This document shows, piece by piece, positions 40,801 to 52,227 of a stretch of DNA of 52,291 bases (position 1 is its first letter; every line of letters begins with the position of its first letter). The position numbers and the translations under genes are program-made. This stretch comes from Lachnospiraceae bacterium (GTDB lineage: Bacteria > Bacillota > Clostridia > Lachnospirales > Lachnospiraceae). The notes under the pieces were generated by a model. The model saw nothing but the letters and a program-made list of their open reading frames with translations. It had not been told where the DNA came from and made no database searches. The stretch is from NCBI GenBank assembly GCA_017548765.1, contig JAFYZH010000046.1:1-52291 (forward strand), written 5' to 3'.

Positions 40801-40838
40801 AAAAAACGGCAAGAGGATAGTCCTTTTGCCGTTTTTTG
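40801..40838. terminator. Bidirectional terminator after the surface-protein gene
   Basis: ACGGCAAGAGGA pairs with TCCTTTTGCCGT, flanked by six A and six T, 18 bases after the stop of the gene at 40856. Confidence 0.88.
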
Positions 40839-40855
40839 CTTAAATCTATGCGATC

Positions 40856-43800
40856 CTATTTAACTCTCCGTTTTTTGCCGGAGAAGCCCATAACTGCCAT
40901 CGATGCAAGGGATGCGCCCAATGCGTAGATCCACAGCCACAGATAACCGTCGTTTCCGGTCGGCGCTGCGATCGGTGCATCCGGCTCCGGTGCAGCCTTT
41001 ACAGTCAATTTTGTCTCCACGAAGCCATCGTCGAACTCGACCTTGATGGTGTGTTCACCCACGCTGAGTTCTTTCAGCGTCTCCGGAGCGATCGTGATAA
41101 TGATGCTACCTTCCTTAGTGGATACGGGAACCTTCTTCTGGTCGATCCAGGTGCTCACATAGTGATCGGAACACTTCTGGGCGTCGCCGATGCGATCTGC
41201 AGTAAGCGTATAACCTTTCGAGTTATTCTGCGTCCAGATTCCATCCGCTCCGCTCTTCACGATATAGGAGATGACCGGAGGCGCTATGATCTCTTCAGCC
41301 TCATACGTTGCCACGTAGGTAATGTCGCCTGTCACTACATTGATCTCCGGTGTCCAGCCTGCAAATGTATAGGTGTACTGTTCGGTTGCCTGCTTCGTCG
41401 GATCTTCCGGTTTTACGATATCTTTCTCTGCAGTACCGTAATCATACTCAACGGTATCCTTCAGGATCGTAGTCTCGTCCTCATCCACGAAGGTGACTTT
41501 GTACTTGTTTACTACACTGCTATAGGTCGCTGTATAAGTGATGTCGCCCGCGACCATATCGATCTTCGGTGTCCAACCAGCAAATGTATAGGTGTACTGT
41601 GCGGTTTCTGCCTTTGTCGGTACTTCGGGCTTAGCAATGTCTGAAGCCGCCGTTCCATAATCATATGCAATAGCATCCTTCAGGATCGTCTTTCCATCCT
41701 CATCCACGAAGGTGACTTTATACTTATTCACTACACTACTATAGGTCGCGATGTAGGTAATATCACCCGTCGTAGTATCGACCTGAGGTTTCCAGCCAGT
41801 GAAATGATACGTGTACTGCGCGGTAGCTTTCTTCTCAGGATCTGCAGGCTTCTCATAGTCGGCAGCTGACGTTCCGAACGCATACTCAATGGCATCCTTC
41901 AGGATCGTGATACCGTCGTCATCCACGTAGGTTACTTTGTACTTATTTACCACAACGCTGTAGGTGGCAATGTAGGTAATGTCACCTGTCACCGCATCGG
42001 TCTCAGGAGTCCATCCGACGAATGTAAATGTGTTCTCTTTAGTCGCTGCCTTCGTCGGATCCGCAGGTTTCTCAAAGTCTGTAAATGTCGTTCCATAGTC
42101 ATATGCAGCGGTAGCCTTCAAGACTGTACTTCTGTCTTCATCTACGAAGGTGACTTTGAACTTATTCAGAACGCTGCTATAGGTTGCCTTATAGGTGATA
42201 TCTTCCGTTACTTTACCGATCTCCGGTGTCCAACCTGCAAATGTGTAGGTGTACTTCGCGGTTGCTTCCTTCGTAGGATCAGCCGGTTTTTTGATCGCCG
42301 ATGCGGCTGTTCCATAATCATACTCGGTTGCCGCCTTCAAGATCGTCTTTCCATCTTCATCCACGAAAGTAACTTTGTACTTGTTTACTACACTGCTGTA
42401 GGTCGCCGTATAAGTAATATCACCCGTGACCGTATCGATCTTCGGTGTCCAGCCTGCAAATGTATAGGTGTACTGTGCGGTTGCTTTCTTCGTCGGATCT
42501 GCAGGTTTTTCGATCGCCGATGCAGCTGTTCCGTAATCATATTCAGTTGCTGCCTTCAGGATCGTCTTTCCATCTTCATCCACGAAAGTAACTTTGTACT
42601 TATTAACTTTGCTGGTATATGTTGCCTTATAAACGACATCACCCGTGACCGTATCGATCTTCGGTGTCCAGCCTGCAAATGTATAGGTGTACTGTTCGGT
42701 TGCTTTCTTCGTCGGATCCGCCGGTTTCTGGATCGCCGACGCCGCGGTGCCGTAATCATACTCCGTCGCTTCCTTCAGAACGGTTTTTCCGTCCTCATCC
42801 ACGAAGGTGACTGAGTACTTTTTCAGTTTATATGTGGGGGAAACAACTACTCTTTCTGCTGGCATAGCGAACGTATATTTTCCGTTTTCTCCTGGAGTTA
42901 CAGGGATCTCTGTTCCGCTCGCGGAGTTCATCACTTTATCCAATTCGTAGTTGAGAGCAGGTGTGATGGTCAAAGTTACGGTCTCATCCGTCAATGCAAT
43001 TGTTTTATCCACGGAAATCGTTCCGTTTTCAATATTCTTATCTACAGCGATTTCATAGGACAGCGCCTGAAAGATGGCTTCCCCAGTTTGATTTAATATG
43101 ATATCGTAACCGTTTCTATTGCTGAAAAAATTTAAGGCTGTCCCTTTTCCACTCAAGTCAGATGTGATCACAAAATTCATGTTATCTGCGTTCACTCCAA
43201 TCATTCGGGTCAATGGCTTGTTTACTTTGATATTATGATCTTTGCACAAATATACATCATCTGCCTTAGTGCCGACCACATTTCCTTGGATAAAAACGTC
43301 GCCTGATACCGTGACAGAGGTATCTGCATATACTCCTCCTCCCTGGTATGCTGCCATATTTTGGGTTATTGTTCCGCCGTACAACCTTAATGATCCCCGG
43401 GAGTAAATACCGCCTCCAAACCCATCCGTATAGGTTACTTTCGCATCTCCTTCTTCGTTGATCCATTGGATAGCTGCTCTCTGCTTAACAGAATTAAAGA
43501 TGACCTCTCCGGATTGTAATTCAAATTCAGCACCACTTTGTACATAAACTCCACCACCCAAATATGTTGCTGTATTGCCATGAATCTTTCCACCTGACAG
43601 GAGTATGCGTCCAACTTTGTTATCTTCATTTGGTGCCGCATATACTCCTCCACCGTAATTCGCCTCATTCCCTGTTATAAGTGAATTTGCATAAATGCTT
43701 ATTCTTCCATGAGCACATACACCACCGCCATCATGATATGCTTTGTTCCCTGAGATGGTTCCACCGTTCATATTGCAGTCGCCATTCTTTGCAATAAAAA

Positions 43801-44875
43801 TCCCACCTCCTCCGCAGTATGGTTCTTCTGAATATGCTATATTATTGGAAATAGTCCCACCATTAATGTAAAGCCAGTTTTGATCCACATATAAACCACC
43901 ACCGAGTTGAGCTTTGTTATTGTCTATAACTCCCCCGTTCATGGTTACGTTATAGCCTTCTGTAACTGAGTATATGGCGCCTCCCTTGTCACTGGCTTCA
44001 TTGTCACTTATTGTTCCTCCGTTAATCCTCAACCTCCTGCAATAGATCGCGCCACCGCACACGGCTCTATTGCCCGATATCGATCCTCCAGTGATCGTAA
44101 GACTCGCCGAACTGACGATTGCCCCACCATTATTGGCTCGATTATTTGATATCGTTCCCCCGGATATTTTCATCACATTAGCATTCCATACCGCTCCGCC
44201 ATTAGCATTCGATTTTGCGACCTCATTACCGGATACAAGCCCACCCTGCATGTCCATAGTGGCCACATTCTTGATGGCTCCACCATGGGAAGAAGTGGAA
44301 ACATTACCCAATATCGCTCCACCGAGTAAATAAAACGTCGCAATATCCTTCGAAGCGGAAGTACCATTAAGGATCGCCCCGCCTGCATATCCTTTATTTC
44401 CACAGAGGGTTCCACCTTGGAGGAACAATAATCCCTCATTATGGATCGCGCCGCCGTCGCCACTATTGTACCCTCCGGTGATGATTCCACCATTCACTGT
44501 TACGGTTTTATTTTCGACCGGATCGGTATAAGTGATCGCAGGATCATGCGTGGCGTTTGGATTGCTGTCGATGATGACCAATCCACCCAACACCTTAACA
44601 ACGTATCCGTCTTCCTTTGCCTCTGTTAATCCACGATCGAGGATGTGGCCATTTAGATCCAAGGTCACTGGTTTGGCGAAAGGAACATATAAGGACACAC
44701 TGTCAGCGTCTCCTTTAATATCCGCAGTCAGAATGACCCTATCCGCATTCACTAACGCTTCGCCAAGGCTCTCCCAGGAATTCACCTCAATAACAACTTC
44801 CTCCGCCTCAACGTTCAAGGGAAGCATTACCACAGTCAACAAAAAAAACACCATTACCGAAAGCAGTTTCCTCAT
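40856..44875 (-). CDS. Very large cell-surface protein: beta-helix plus seven InlB B-type repeats
   Basis: A 1339-residue exported protein. A signal peptide (LLSVMVFFLLTVVMLPLNVEA) is followed by a right-handed beta-helix type region to about residue 590, built of repeated GGTISGN, GGAIxN and GGGVY motifs, as in polymorphic-membrane/adhesin-like proteins. Residues about 686-1196 are seven 73-residue repeats (YKVTFVDEDGKTILKAATEY, then FAGWTPKIDTVTGDITYTAT) of InlB B/Listeria-Bacteroides type. A final Ig-like domain precedes a C-terminal APTGND, a helix (WLWIYALGASLASMAVMGF) and a basic tail, like a sortase signal without a clear LPxTG. The ATG at 44873-44875 has GAGGAG 8 bases upstream. Likely adhesin. 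Confidence 0.88.
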   Translation of the reverse strand: MRKLLSVMVFFLLTVVMLPLNVEAEEVVIEVNSWESLGEALVNADRVILTADIKGDADSVSLYVPFAKPVTLDLNGHILDRGLTEAKEDGYVVKVLGGLVIIDSNPNATHDPAITYTDPVENKTVTVNGGIITGGYNSGDGGAIHNEGLLFLQGGTLCGNKGYAGGAILNGTSASKDIATFYLLGGAILGNVSTSSHGGAIKNVATMDMQGGLVSGNEVAKSNANGGAVWNANVMKISGGTISNNRANNGGAIVSSASLTITGGSISGNRAVCGGAIYCRRLRINGGTISDNEASDKGGAIYSVTEGYNVTMNGGVIDNNKAQLGGGLYVDQNWLYINGGTISNNIAYSEEPYCGGGGIFIAKNGDCNMNGGTISGNKAYHDGGGVCAHGRISIYANSLITGNEANYGGGVYAAPNEDNKVGRILLSGGKIHGNTATYLGGGVYVQSGAEFELQSGEVIFNSVKQRAAIQWINEEGDAKVTYTDGFGGGIYSRGSLRLYGGTITQNMAAYQGGGVYADTSVTVSGDVFIQGNVVGTKADDVYLCKDHNIKVNKPLTRMIGVNADNMNFVITSDLSGKGTALNFFSNRNGYDIILNQTGEAIFQALSYEIAVDKNIENGTISVDKTIALTDETVTLTITPALNYELDKVMNSASGTEIPVTPGENGKYTFAMPAERVVVSPTYKLKKYSVTFVDEDGKTVLKEATEYDYGTAASAIQKPADPTKKATEQYTYTFAGWTPKIDTVTGDVVYKATYTSKVNKYKVTFVDEDGKTILKAATEYDYGTAASAIEKPADPTKKATAQYTYTFAGWTPKIDTVTGDITYTATYSSVVNKYKVTFVDEDGKTILKAATEYDYGTAASAIKKPADPTKEATAKYTYTFAGWTPEIGKVTEDITYKATYSSVLNKFKVTFVDEDRSTVLKATAAYDYGTTFTDFEKPADPTKAATKENTFTFVGWTPETDAVTGDITYIATYSVVVNKYKVTYVDDDGITILKDAIEYAFGTSAADYEKPADPEKKATAQYTYHFTGWKPQVDTTTGDITYIATYSSVVNKYKVTFVDEDGKTILKDAIAYDYGTAASDIAKPEVPTKAETAQYTYTFAGWTPKIDMVAGDITYTATYSSVVNKYKVTFVDEDETTILKDTVEYDYGTAEKDIVKPEDPTKQATEQYTYTFAGWTPEINVVTGDITYVATYEAEEIIAPPVISYIVKSGADGIWTQNNSKGYTLTADRIGDAQKCSDHYVSTWIDQKKVPVSTKEGSIIITIAPETLKELSVGEHTIKVEFDDGFVETKLTVKAAPEPDAPIAAPTGNDGYLWLWIYALGASLASMAVMGFSGKKRRVK
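41288..42820 (-). repeat. Seven in-frame 219-bp repeats in the surface-protein gene
   Basis: Seven consecutive 73-codon units. Units 1-3 and 6-7 are closely similar at DNA level (long shared stretches around the FAGWTPKID codons), units 4 and 5 more diverged, so the array probably expands and contracts by recombination. Confidence 0.9.
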
Positions 44876-44993
44876 ATGATTTCTCCTCTTCTTTCGCGTC
44901 GCATCTCCTTCGATCTCTCCAGCCGATGCTTCATTTTTTCGATCCGCTATACATCGGACGAACCGCAGGATAATACTCTTTAAGGATATCAAA

Positions 44994-45028
44994 AAGATGT
45001 CGGAAAAGCAATCTTTCTCCGACATCTT
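44994..45028 (-). terminator. Terminator of the P-type ATPase gene
   Basis: AAGATGTCGGA pairs with TCCGACATCTT (13-base loop), followed by TTTG on the minus strand, 33 bases after the ATPase stop. Confidence 0.75.
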
Positions 45029-45040
45029 TCGTTATTAACG

Positions 45041-45060
45041 ACCTTACAATATTGTAAGGT
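45041..45060. promoter_or_regulatory. Perfect 20-bp palindrome
   Basis: ACCTTACAATATTGTAAGGT lies directly after the stop codon of the P-type ATPase gene and before its terminator. Fully self-complementary. It resembles a regulator operator more than a transcript hairpin, since the fold would have no loop. Confidence 0.55.
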
Positions 45061-47412
45061 TCATACTGTTTTCATTCGGTTCATGCACCACCGTAAAAAC
45101 GGGATGAAAGCGACCGTAAATGCGGCCAATGCGACCTGCACGAGCCACTGGGTTCCGGACAGCGCGGACAGGAAGAAGAAGTCCCGGAAGAAGAGGATCG
45201 CGATCACCATGGCAATGCAGGAACCTGCGAATACGAAGGCTCGCATCTTCGAGAACGGGAAGCAGGTCACGAACAGCGTTACCAGGCCGGCGACGGCGGC
45301 GGACTGGGTCGCCAGAGTCGAACAAACCTCATGGCTCCAACCGAAGTGCTCCATCACCGCAGCAAATAACGCACAGAGTGTAACTGCCAGCGCTCCGGGG
45401 ATGGCCCGCATGAGCACCGAGCGCAGGAAGTTTCCGCGCACACGCTCGCGGTTCGGTTCGAGCGCCAGGAAGAACGACGGCGCGCCGATGGTCAGCGTGG
45501 ATACCAACGTCAGCTGGATGGGCTGGAACAGGTAGGCCGCCGGCAAAAAGATGAAAAACAGTCCCAACAGGAACGAGTACAGCGTCTTCACCAGGAAGAG
45601 GGAGGCTGCGCGGTTGATGTTGTTGATCACGCGGCGTCCTTCATCTACGACCGCGGGCAATGCTGCGAAGTCGGCTCCCAACAAAAGCAACTGAGCTGCA
45701 TGGCGCGCCGCATCGGAGCCGCCGGGCATGGCGATGGAACAGTCCGAAGCTTTCAGCGCCGGTATGTCGTTGACACCGTCGCCGGTCATCGCGACCGTAT
45801 GGCCTGCCTCTTTCAGAACCTCGACCAGGGCACGCTTCCGCTCGGGCGTCACACGGCCCAGGACCGTGTTTTTCTCCACAGCATCCTTCAGCTGCTCGTC
45901 GGTCAGTTCGGAAACATCTACCCATCGATCCGCGCCTTTCATCTGTACGCGGGAAGCGATGGCCGACACCGTGCGCGGATCGTCACCGCTGATCAGTTTC
46001 AAGGTCACACCCTGCTCGGCGAAATAACCCAGCGTCTGCTCGGCATTGGCCCGCAAGGTATCATTCAGTGCCACCAGGCAGAGCGGGCGGCTCACAGGCG
46101 GCAGTTTTCCATCCTCGATGGTGCCCTGCGCCTCGCAAAGAAGCAGCACGCGCAGACCCTGCGCCGTCGCCTCGCCGGCAGCCGCGCGCCACATGTCGCT
46201 CTCCGGCCACACGAAATTCGGCGCACCCAGGATGTATGTATTTCCGTCGGCAAATGAATATGCCGATTTTTTCACGGTTGAATCAAAGGGGAATACGGCC
46301 GTCGGCTGCTCCGTCGCAGTTCCGACCGCATGCTCCAGCGCCCGCAGCGTCGGGCTGAGGTTCTCGCCCGCGCCCAGGAAACGACGCAGGATGTTCCGGC
46401 AGTCCTCCTCCGATGCATCCGACAGCGGCAGGATCTGCTCCATGGTCATGTCGCCGGTGGTGATGGTGCCGGTCTTATCCAGGCACAGCACATCCACGCG
46501 CGCCAACGTCTCGATGCCGTACAGTTCCTGCACCAGCGTCTGGCGCCGTCCCAGACGCACCACTCCTACGGCCAATGCAACGCTGGTCAGCAGGATCAGT
46601 CCCTCGGGGATCATGCCCACCATCGCCGCCACCGCTCCGGTCACCGCCGTCGCGAGGTCCTCATGCATGATGACCAGTTGTTTCACCAGAAGCGCGATAC
46701 CGATCGGGATCAGGGCAATGGATACGAAGCGCACGATGCGGTTCAGGTCGTTCATCAGCGCCGACTTCGGCGGCTTGATCTTCCGCGCATTCTTCGTCAG
46801 GCGGTTGGCGTAGCTCGCCTCGCCCACATAAACCAACTGTGCAGTGAAACTGCCGGAAACGATCACGCTTCCGCTCAGGAGCCAGTCGCCCTCACTCTTC
46901 GACACGGGATCACTCTCACCGGTCAGCAGACTTTCATCCGTGCTTCCGTAGCCGGAACGCACGTAGGCATCCGCCGGGATCTGATCACCGGCGTGTAACA
47001 CGATCAGGTCGCCGCGAACCAGCGCCCGCGGCGAAACCGTCTTCGACGCGCCATCACGCAGCACGGTCACATCGGTCTCCGCCAGCAGTTTCAGCTGCAT
47101 CACGGTCTTCCGCGCCCGCATCTCCTGAATGGTACCGATCAGCGTATTGGAGACCACAACGCCCATGAACAGCATGTTTCTCCACGCGCCCACAAATGCC
47201 AGCGCCACCGCCAGCAAAACATTCAACAAATTAAACCAGGTAAACAGGTTCTTCGCGACGATCTCCGCCACGGTACGCCCGTCATCCCGGACCGCATCAT
47301 TGCCCTCGCCGCCGGCCAGCCTCCGCTCCGCCTCCTGCGACGACAATCCGCTAAGATCCGTCAAAACCTCAGGAGCCCCCGACGGGATCCCCAAATGATC
47401 TCTCTCATCCAT
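45061..47412 (-). CDS. Cation-transporting P-type ATPase (CtpE-like)
   Basis: A 783-residue P2-type pump. Seen in order: actuator loop LLTGESDPV, the M4 motif MIPEGLILLTSVALAVG, phosphorylation site CLDKTGTITTGDM, and hinge MTGDGVNDIPALKASDCSIAM. The run RRQTLVQELYGIETLARVDV next to the phosphorylation site resembles mycobacterial CtpE, reported to move Ca2+, so Ca2+ or another divalent cation is the likely cargo. About eight to ten membrane segments are predicted. The ATG at 47410-47412 follows GGAG by 9 bases; the frame extends 23 codons upstream into the leuS terminator region. It is a single gene with its own terminator. Confidence 0.9.
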   Translation of the reverse strand: MDERDHLGIPSGAPEVLTDLSGLSSQEAERRLAGGEGNDAVRDDGRTVAEIVAKNLFTWFNLLNVLLAVALAFVGAWRNMLFMGVVVSNTLIGTIQEMRARKTVMQLKLLAETDVTVLRDGASKTVSPRALVRGDLIVLHAGDQIPADAYVRSGYGSTDESLLTGESDPVSKSEGDWLLSGSVIVSGSFTAQLVYVGEASYANRLTKNARKIKPPKSALMNDLNRIVRFVSIALIPIGIALLVKQLVIMHEDLATAVTGAVAAMVGMIPEGLILLTSVALAVGVVRLGRRQTLVQELYGIETLARVDVLCLDKTGTITTGDMTMEQILPLSDASEEDCRNILRRFLGAGENLSPTLRALEHAVGTATEQPTAVFPFDSTVKKSAYSFADGNTYILGAPNFVWPESDMWRAAAGEATAQGLRVLLLCEAQGTIEDGKLPPVSRPLCLVALNDTLRANAEQTLGYFAEQGVTLKLISGDDPRTVSAIASRVQMKGADRWVDVSELTDEQLKDAVEKNTVLGRVTPERKRALVEVLKEAGHTVAMTGDGVNDIPALKASDCSIAMPGGSDAARHAAQLLLLGADFAALPAVVDEGRRVINNINRAASLFLVKTLYSFLLGLFFIFLPAAYLFQPIQLTLVSTLTIGAPSFFLALEPNRERVRGNFLRSVLMRAIPGALAVTLCALFAAVMEHFGWSHEVCSTLATQSAAVAGLVTLFVTCFPFSKMRAFVFAGSCIAMVIAILFFRDFFFLSALSGTQWLVQVALAAFTVAFIPFLRWCMNRMKTV

Positions 47413-47484
47413 CCTATAACACTCCAAAAACTCTTTTTCCAACTTGCTAAATCGCACGCCCACCGCATACCGGGGCGTCATAGC

Positions 47485-47518
47485 AAAAATGGGGGTGTCT
47501 TAGTCCGACGCCCCCATT
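47485..47518 (-). terminator. Terminator of leuS
   Basis: AATGGGGGCGTC pairs with GACACCCCCATT, followed on the minus strand by TTTTGC, 20 bases after the leuS stop. Confidence 0.85.
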
Positions 47519-47538
47519 CGCATGTCTATATGCAGCAA

Positions 47539-49944
47539 TTACTTTGCTACGATGTTGATGATCCTGCCGGGCACGTAGATCTCTTTGATGATGGTGCCTG
47601 CCAGTTTATTGCCGAGGGCTTCCTTACCTGCTGCGATCGCCGTATCCTTATCGCTATCCTTTGCGATATTGATGGTCGTACGCGTCTTGCCGTTGATCTG
47701 AACCGCGATCTCCACGGTGTTCTCGACGGTCTTCGCCTCGTCGTACTCCGGCCAGGTGTTCTGGTAGAGACGCTTCTCGAAACCGCAGATCTCCCACAGT
47801 TCCTCGGTGATGTGCGGTGCCACCGGGTTGAGCAACTGGAGCAATGTCTTGAACTCACCGCGGGTAACCTTCTCCGCCTTAAAGAGGTCATTGACCAGAG
47901 CCATCATAGCCGCGATCGCTGTGTTGTACTTCAGCGACTCGTAGTCGGAAGAAACCTTCTTAATGGTCTGGTGAACCTTCGTCACCATCTCCGGCGAATA
48001 CTCATCGCCATCGACCAGCATATCCTGCAGTTTCCAAACACGCTCGAGGAAACGGCGGCAGCCCTTAACGCCTTCCTGTGACCAGGAAGCGGCCAGGTCG
48101 AACGCACCGATGAACATCTCGTAGGTACGCAGGGTGTCTGCGCCGAATTCGTTGATGATATCGTCGGGGTTGACAACATTGCCACGGGACTTACTCATCT
48201 TCTCACCGTTCGAACCGAGGATCATACCGTGAGAGGTACGCTTCTGATACGGCTCGGGGCACGGAACTACCTGATTATCGTACAGGAATTTGTGCCAGAA
48301 ACGGCTGTAGAGAAGGTGAAGGGTGGTATGCTCCATACCGCCGTTGTACCAGTCTACGGGCAGCCAATATTTGAGTGCTTCCGGAGAAGCCAGTGCTTCG
48401 TTGTTGGTAGGATCGGTGTAGCGCAGATAGTACCAGGAAGAACCTGCCCACTGAGGCATGGTGTCGGTCTCGCGCTTCGCCTTACCGCCGCAGCAAGGGC
48501 AGGTGGTCTCCACCCAGTCAGTCATCGCAGCCAGCGGTGACTCGCCGTTGTCGGTCGGCATGTAGCTCTCTACCTCCGGCAGCTCGAGCGGAAGCTCGCT
48601 CTCCGGGATCGGAACGTAGCCGCACTTATCGCAGTGCACGATCGGGATGGGCTCGCCCCAGTAACGCTGACGGGAGAATACCCAGTCACGCAGCTTGTAA
48701 TTTCTCTTGGAATGGCCGATGCCTTCCTTTGTCAGGAACTCGATGATGGCCTTCTTCGCCTCGGCAACTTCCATGCCGTTCAGGAAGCCGGAGTTCACCA
48801 TGATACCGGTCGCAACATCGGTAAATGCTGCGTTCTGAACGTCACCGCCGGCTACTACCTCGATGATAGGCAGGCCGAACTTCTTCGCGAACTCCCAGTC
48901 TCTCTCATCGTGCGCAGGAACAGCCATGATGGCGCCGGTTCCGTAGCTCATGAGTACATAGTCGGAGATCCAGATCGGGATCTCTTTTCCATTGACCGGA
49001 TTGATGGCCTTGATGCCGTCCAGAAGCACACCGGTCTTATCTTTTGCAAGCTCGGTACGCTCGAAATCGGACTTGCGCGCCGCCATCTCGCGGTACGCCA
49101 GGATCTCGTCCATGTTTTTGATCTCGTCCTTGAACTTATCGATGTACGGATGCTCGGGCGACAGAACCATGTAGGTCGCGCCGAAGAGCGTATCCGGACG
49201 TGTTGTATAAATGCGAAGGGTCTCTTCCTTACCGGCGAGTTTGAACTCTACCTCAGCGCCCTCCGAACGGCCGATCCAGTTCTTCTGGGAAACCTTTACC
49301 TTCTCGATGTAGTCGACCAGCGCCAGATCATCGATCAGTTTATCGGCATACTCGGTGATCTTGAGCATCCACTGGCTCTGCATCTTACGGATGACAGGGC
49401 TGCCGCAACGCTCGCAAACGCCGTTAACGACTTCCTCGTTCGCCAGGCCGACCTTACAGGAAGTACAGAAGTTGATGGGCATCTCGGTCTTATAAGCCAG
49501 GCCCGCTTTAAACAGCTTCAGGAAGATCCACTGCGTCCACTTATAGTAGTTCGGATCGGTGGTATTTACCTCGCGGTCCCAATCGAAGGAGTAGCCGATC
49601 GACTTCAGCTGATCCTTGAAGTGCGCCACGTTGTTCTTCGTAACGATCCTCGGGTGAATGTGGTTTTTGATCGCATAGTTCTCGGTAGGAAGGCCGAACG
49701 CATCCCAGCCCATGGGATACAGAACGTTATAACCCTGCATGCGGCGCTTTCTCGCTACGATGTCGAGTGCGGTGTACGGACGCGGGTGACCTACGTGCAG
49801 GCCCTGACCCGACGGGTACGGGAACTCTACCAAAGCATAATACTTCGGCTTCGTGTAGTCGGTCGTCGCGGCAAATGCTTTCTCATCCTCCCAGATTTTC
49901 TGCCATTTTCCCTCGATGTTTTTCGGGGAATAAAGCTCGCTCAT
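47539..49944 (-). CDS. leuS: Leucyl-tRNA synthetase
   Basis: An 801-residue class Ia aminoacyl-tRNA synthetase that charges tRNA-Leu. The HIGH-type motif is HVGH in [17 protein letters not shown] (about residues 42-58), the KMSKS loop is [10 protein letters not shown] (about 570), a zinc-type pair CTSC...CERCG lies in ZN1, and the CP1 editing domain is complete ([20 protein letters not shown] and [18 protein letters not shown]). The length is normal for Firmicutes. It begins with a strong AGGAGG. guaB lies 98 bases upstream; no T-box is evident in the gap, which holds only a 13-bp hairpin. Confidence 0.98.
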   Translation of the reverse strand: MSELYSPKNIEGKWQKIWEDEKAFAATTDYTKPKYYALVEFPYPSGQGLHVGHPRPYTALDIVARKRRMQGYNVLYPMGWDAFGLPTENYAIKNHIHPRIVTKNNVAHFKDQLKSIGYSFDWDREVNTTDPNYYKWTQWIFLKLFKAGLAYKTEMPINFCTSCKVGLANEEVVNGVCERCGSPVIRKMQSQWMLKITEYADKLIDDLALVDYIEKVKVSQKNWIGRSEGAEVEFKLAGKEETLRIYTTRPDTLFGATYMVLSPEHPYIDKFKDEIKNMDEILAYREMAARKSDFERTELAKDKTGVLLDGIKAINPVNGKEIPIWISDYVLMSYGTGAIMAVPAHDERDWEFAKKFGLPIIEVVAGGDVQNAAFTDVATGIMVNSGFLNGMEVAEAKKAIIEFLTKEGIGHSKRNYKLRDWVFSRQRYWGEPIPIVHCDKCGYVPIPESELPLELPEVESYMPTDNGESPLAAMTDWVETTCPCCGGKAKRETDTMPQWAGSSWYYLRYTDPTNNEALASPEALKYWLPVDWYNGGMEHTTLHLLYSRFWHKFLYDNQVVPCPEPYQKRTSHGMILGSNGEKMSKSRGNVVNPDDIINEFGADTLRTYEMFIGAFDLAASWSQEGVKGCRRFLERVWKLQDMLVDGDEYSPEMVTKVHQTIKKVSSDYESLKYNTAIAAMMALVNDLFKAEKVTRGEFKTLLQLLNPVAPHITEELWEICGFEKRLYQNTWPEYDEAKTVENTVEIAVQINGKTRTTINIAKDSDKDTAIAAGKEALGNKLAGTIIKEIYVPGRIINIVAK

Positions 49945-49983
49945 ATGTATGTCCTCCTGTTTCGGCTCTTTGCTTTAGCAATG

Positions 49984-50020
49984 CCTAAGGAAGCACGGAT
50001 GATTCCAGTGCTTCCTCAGG
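49984..50020 (-). terminator. Hairpin between guaB and leuS
   Basis: CCTGAGGAAGCAC pairs with GTGCTTCCTTAGG (one mismatch, 11-base loop). It follows the guaB stop by 23 bases. No T-run is present, so it may be a partial terminator or an RNA-stability element. Confidence 0.55.
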
Positions 50021-50042
50021 ACGTATCAGCCTAAGCTGCCTA

Positions 50043-51521
<1,479 letters not shown>

Positions 51522-51553
51522 CTATGAGATTGATATTTGTATATATGTTCTAT

Positions 51554-51582
51554 ACTATAGCAAACGGGGCCGAAGGTGTCAA
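51554..51582 (-). promoter_or_regulatory. Promoter of guaB
   Basis: TTGACA (51577-51582), 17-bp spacer, TATAGT (51554-51559), about 57 bases before the start codon. No guanine riboswitch is seen: the leader is only about 50 bases long. Confidence 0.9.
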
Positions 51583-51646
51583 CCCCCATTTTTATCTTTT
51601 TTTCGTCCGTTTTTTCACGGCCGAACACCCTCGTAAATCCATGCGC

Positions 51647-52153
51647 TTACTGTGCTACCGTGACCTTTCGCGGCGAGTATCTGCGAAGCGCCTTCAGCAT
51701 CTTATCATCCGGCTCAAACAGGATGACTTTTCTGGACTTTTCGTCGGAATACAGAATGCCGTAAACCTTATTTGAGTCCCCGGTCTGCGACGAGCAATCC
51801 ACCTTCGTAAAGCCGGGATTATTCAAGTTACGTTTGATGTCGTCGTGATCCAGCGGCGCGATCGCATCCACGCGGTCGAACAAAAGCACGAGGAAGCGCT
51901 TTCTGGAGCTCTGGGAGAAGATCTTATCTATGCGGAGTTCACCGTCCAGGAACGTGTATTCCCACTCCAATTCAAAACGCGGCATCATGAAGTACATGAA
52001 AACGCCGAAGCCTAAGGTGACCACGAAGATGATCGGATTGATGATGATCGCCGCCAATATCGTGATCGTCAAAAACAGGCTCATACCGATCTTCGCGGGC
52101 AATGCATATACCGGCGTCTTTCGGGCTACGATACATTCAAAAATTCCATCCAT
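51647..52153 (-). CDS. DUF6106-like membrane protein
   Basis: A 168-residue protein with two closely spaced hydrophobic segments (about 22-60, SLFLTITILAAIIINPIIFV and GFGVFMYFMMP) and a soluble C-terminal part (EWEYTFLDGELRIDKIFSQS; ILYSDEKSRKVILFEPDDKM) with a beta-rich PH-like pattern. It resembles the DUF6106 group of Lachnospiraceae, recalled from memory; the function is unknown. It is a single gene with a clear promoter (TTGAAC-17-TACAAT) and a GGAGG site. The C-terminal LRRYSPRK may contact the membrane. Expression and role cannot be inferred further. Confidence 0.72.
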   Translation of the reverse strand: MDGIFECIVARKTPVYALPAKIGMSLFLTITILAAIIINPIIFVVTLGFGVFMYFMMPRFELEWEYTFLDGELRIDKIFSQSSRKRFLVLLFDRVDAIAPLDHDDIKRNLNNPGFTKVDCSSQTGDSNKVYGILYSDEKSRKVILFEPDDKMLKALRRYSPRKVTVAQ

Positions 52154-52198
52154 GGAATGAATCCTCCAAATATGTCAAGTGAAATTGTATTAAACTAT

Positions 52199-52227
52199 AT
52201 TGTACCAAAAACGGCGTGGGAGTTCAA
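52199..52227 (-). promoter_or_regulatory. Promoter of the DUF6106-like gene
   Basis: TTGAAC (52222-52227), 17-bp spacer, TACAAT (52199-52204), about 45 bases before the start codon. Confidence 0.8.

Noticed and set aside
49945-50042. T-box leader before leuS
   Set aside because: The gap is only 98 bases and has one hairpin without the T-box sequence or a terminator/antiterminator pair.
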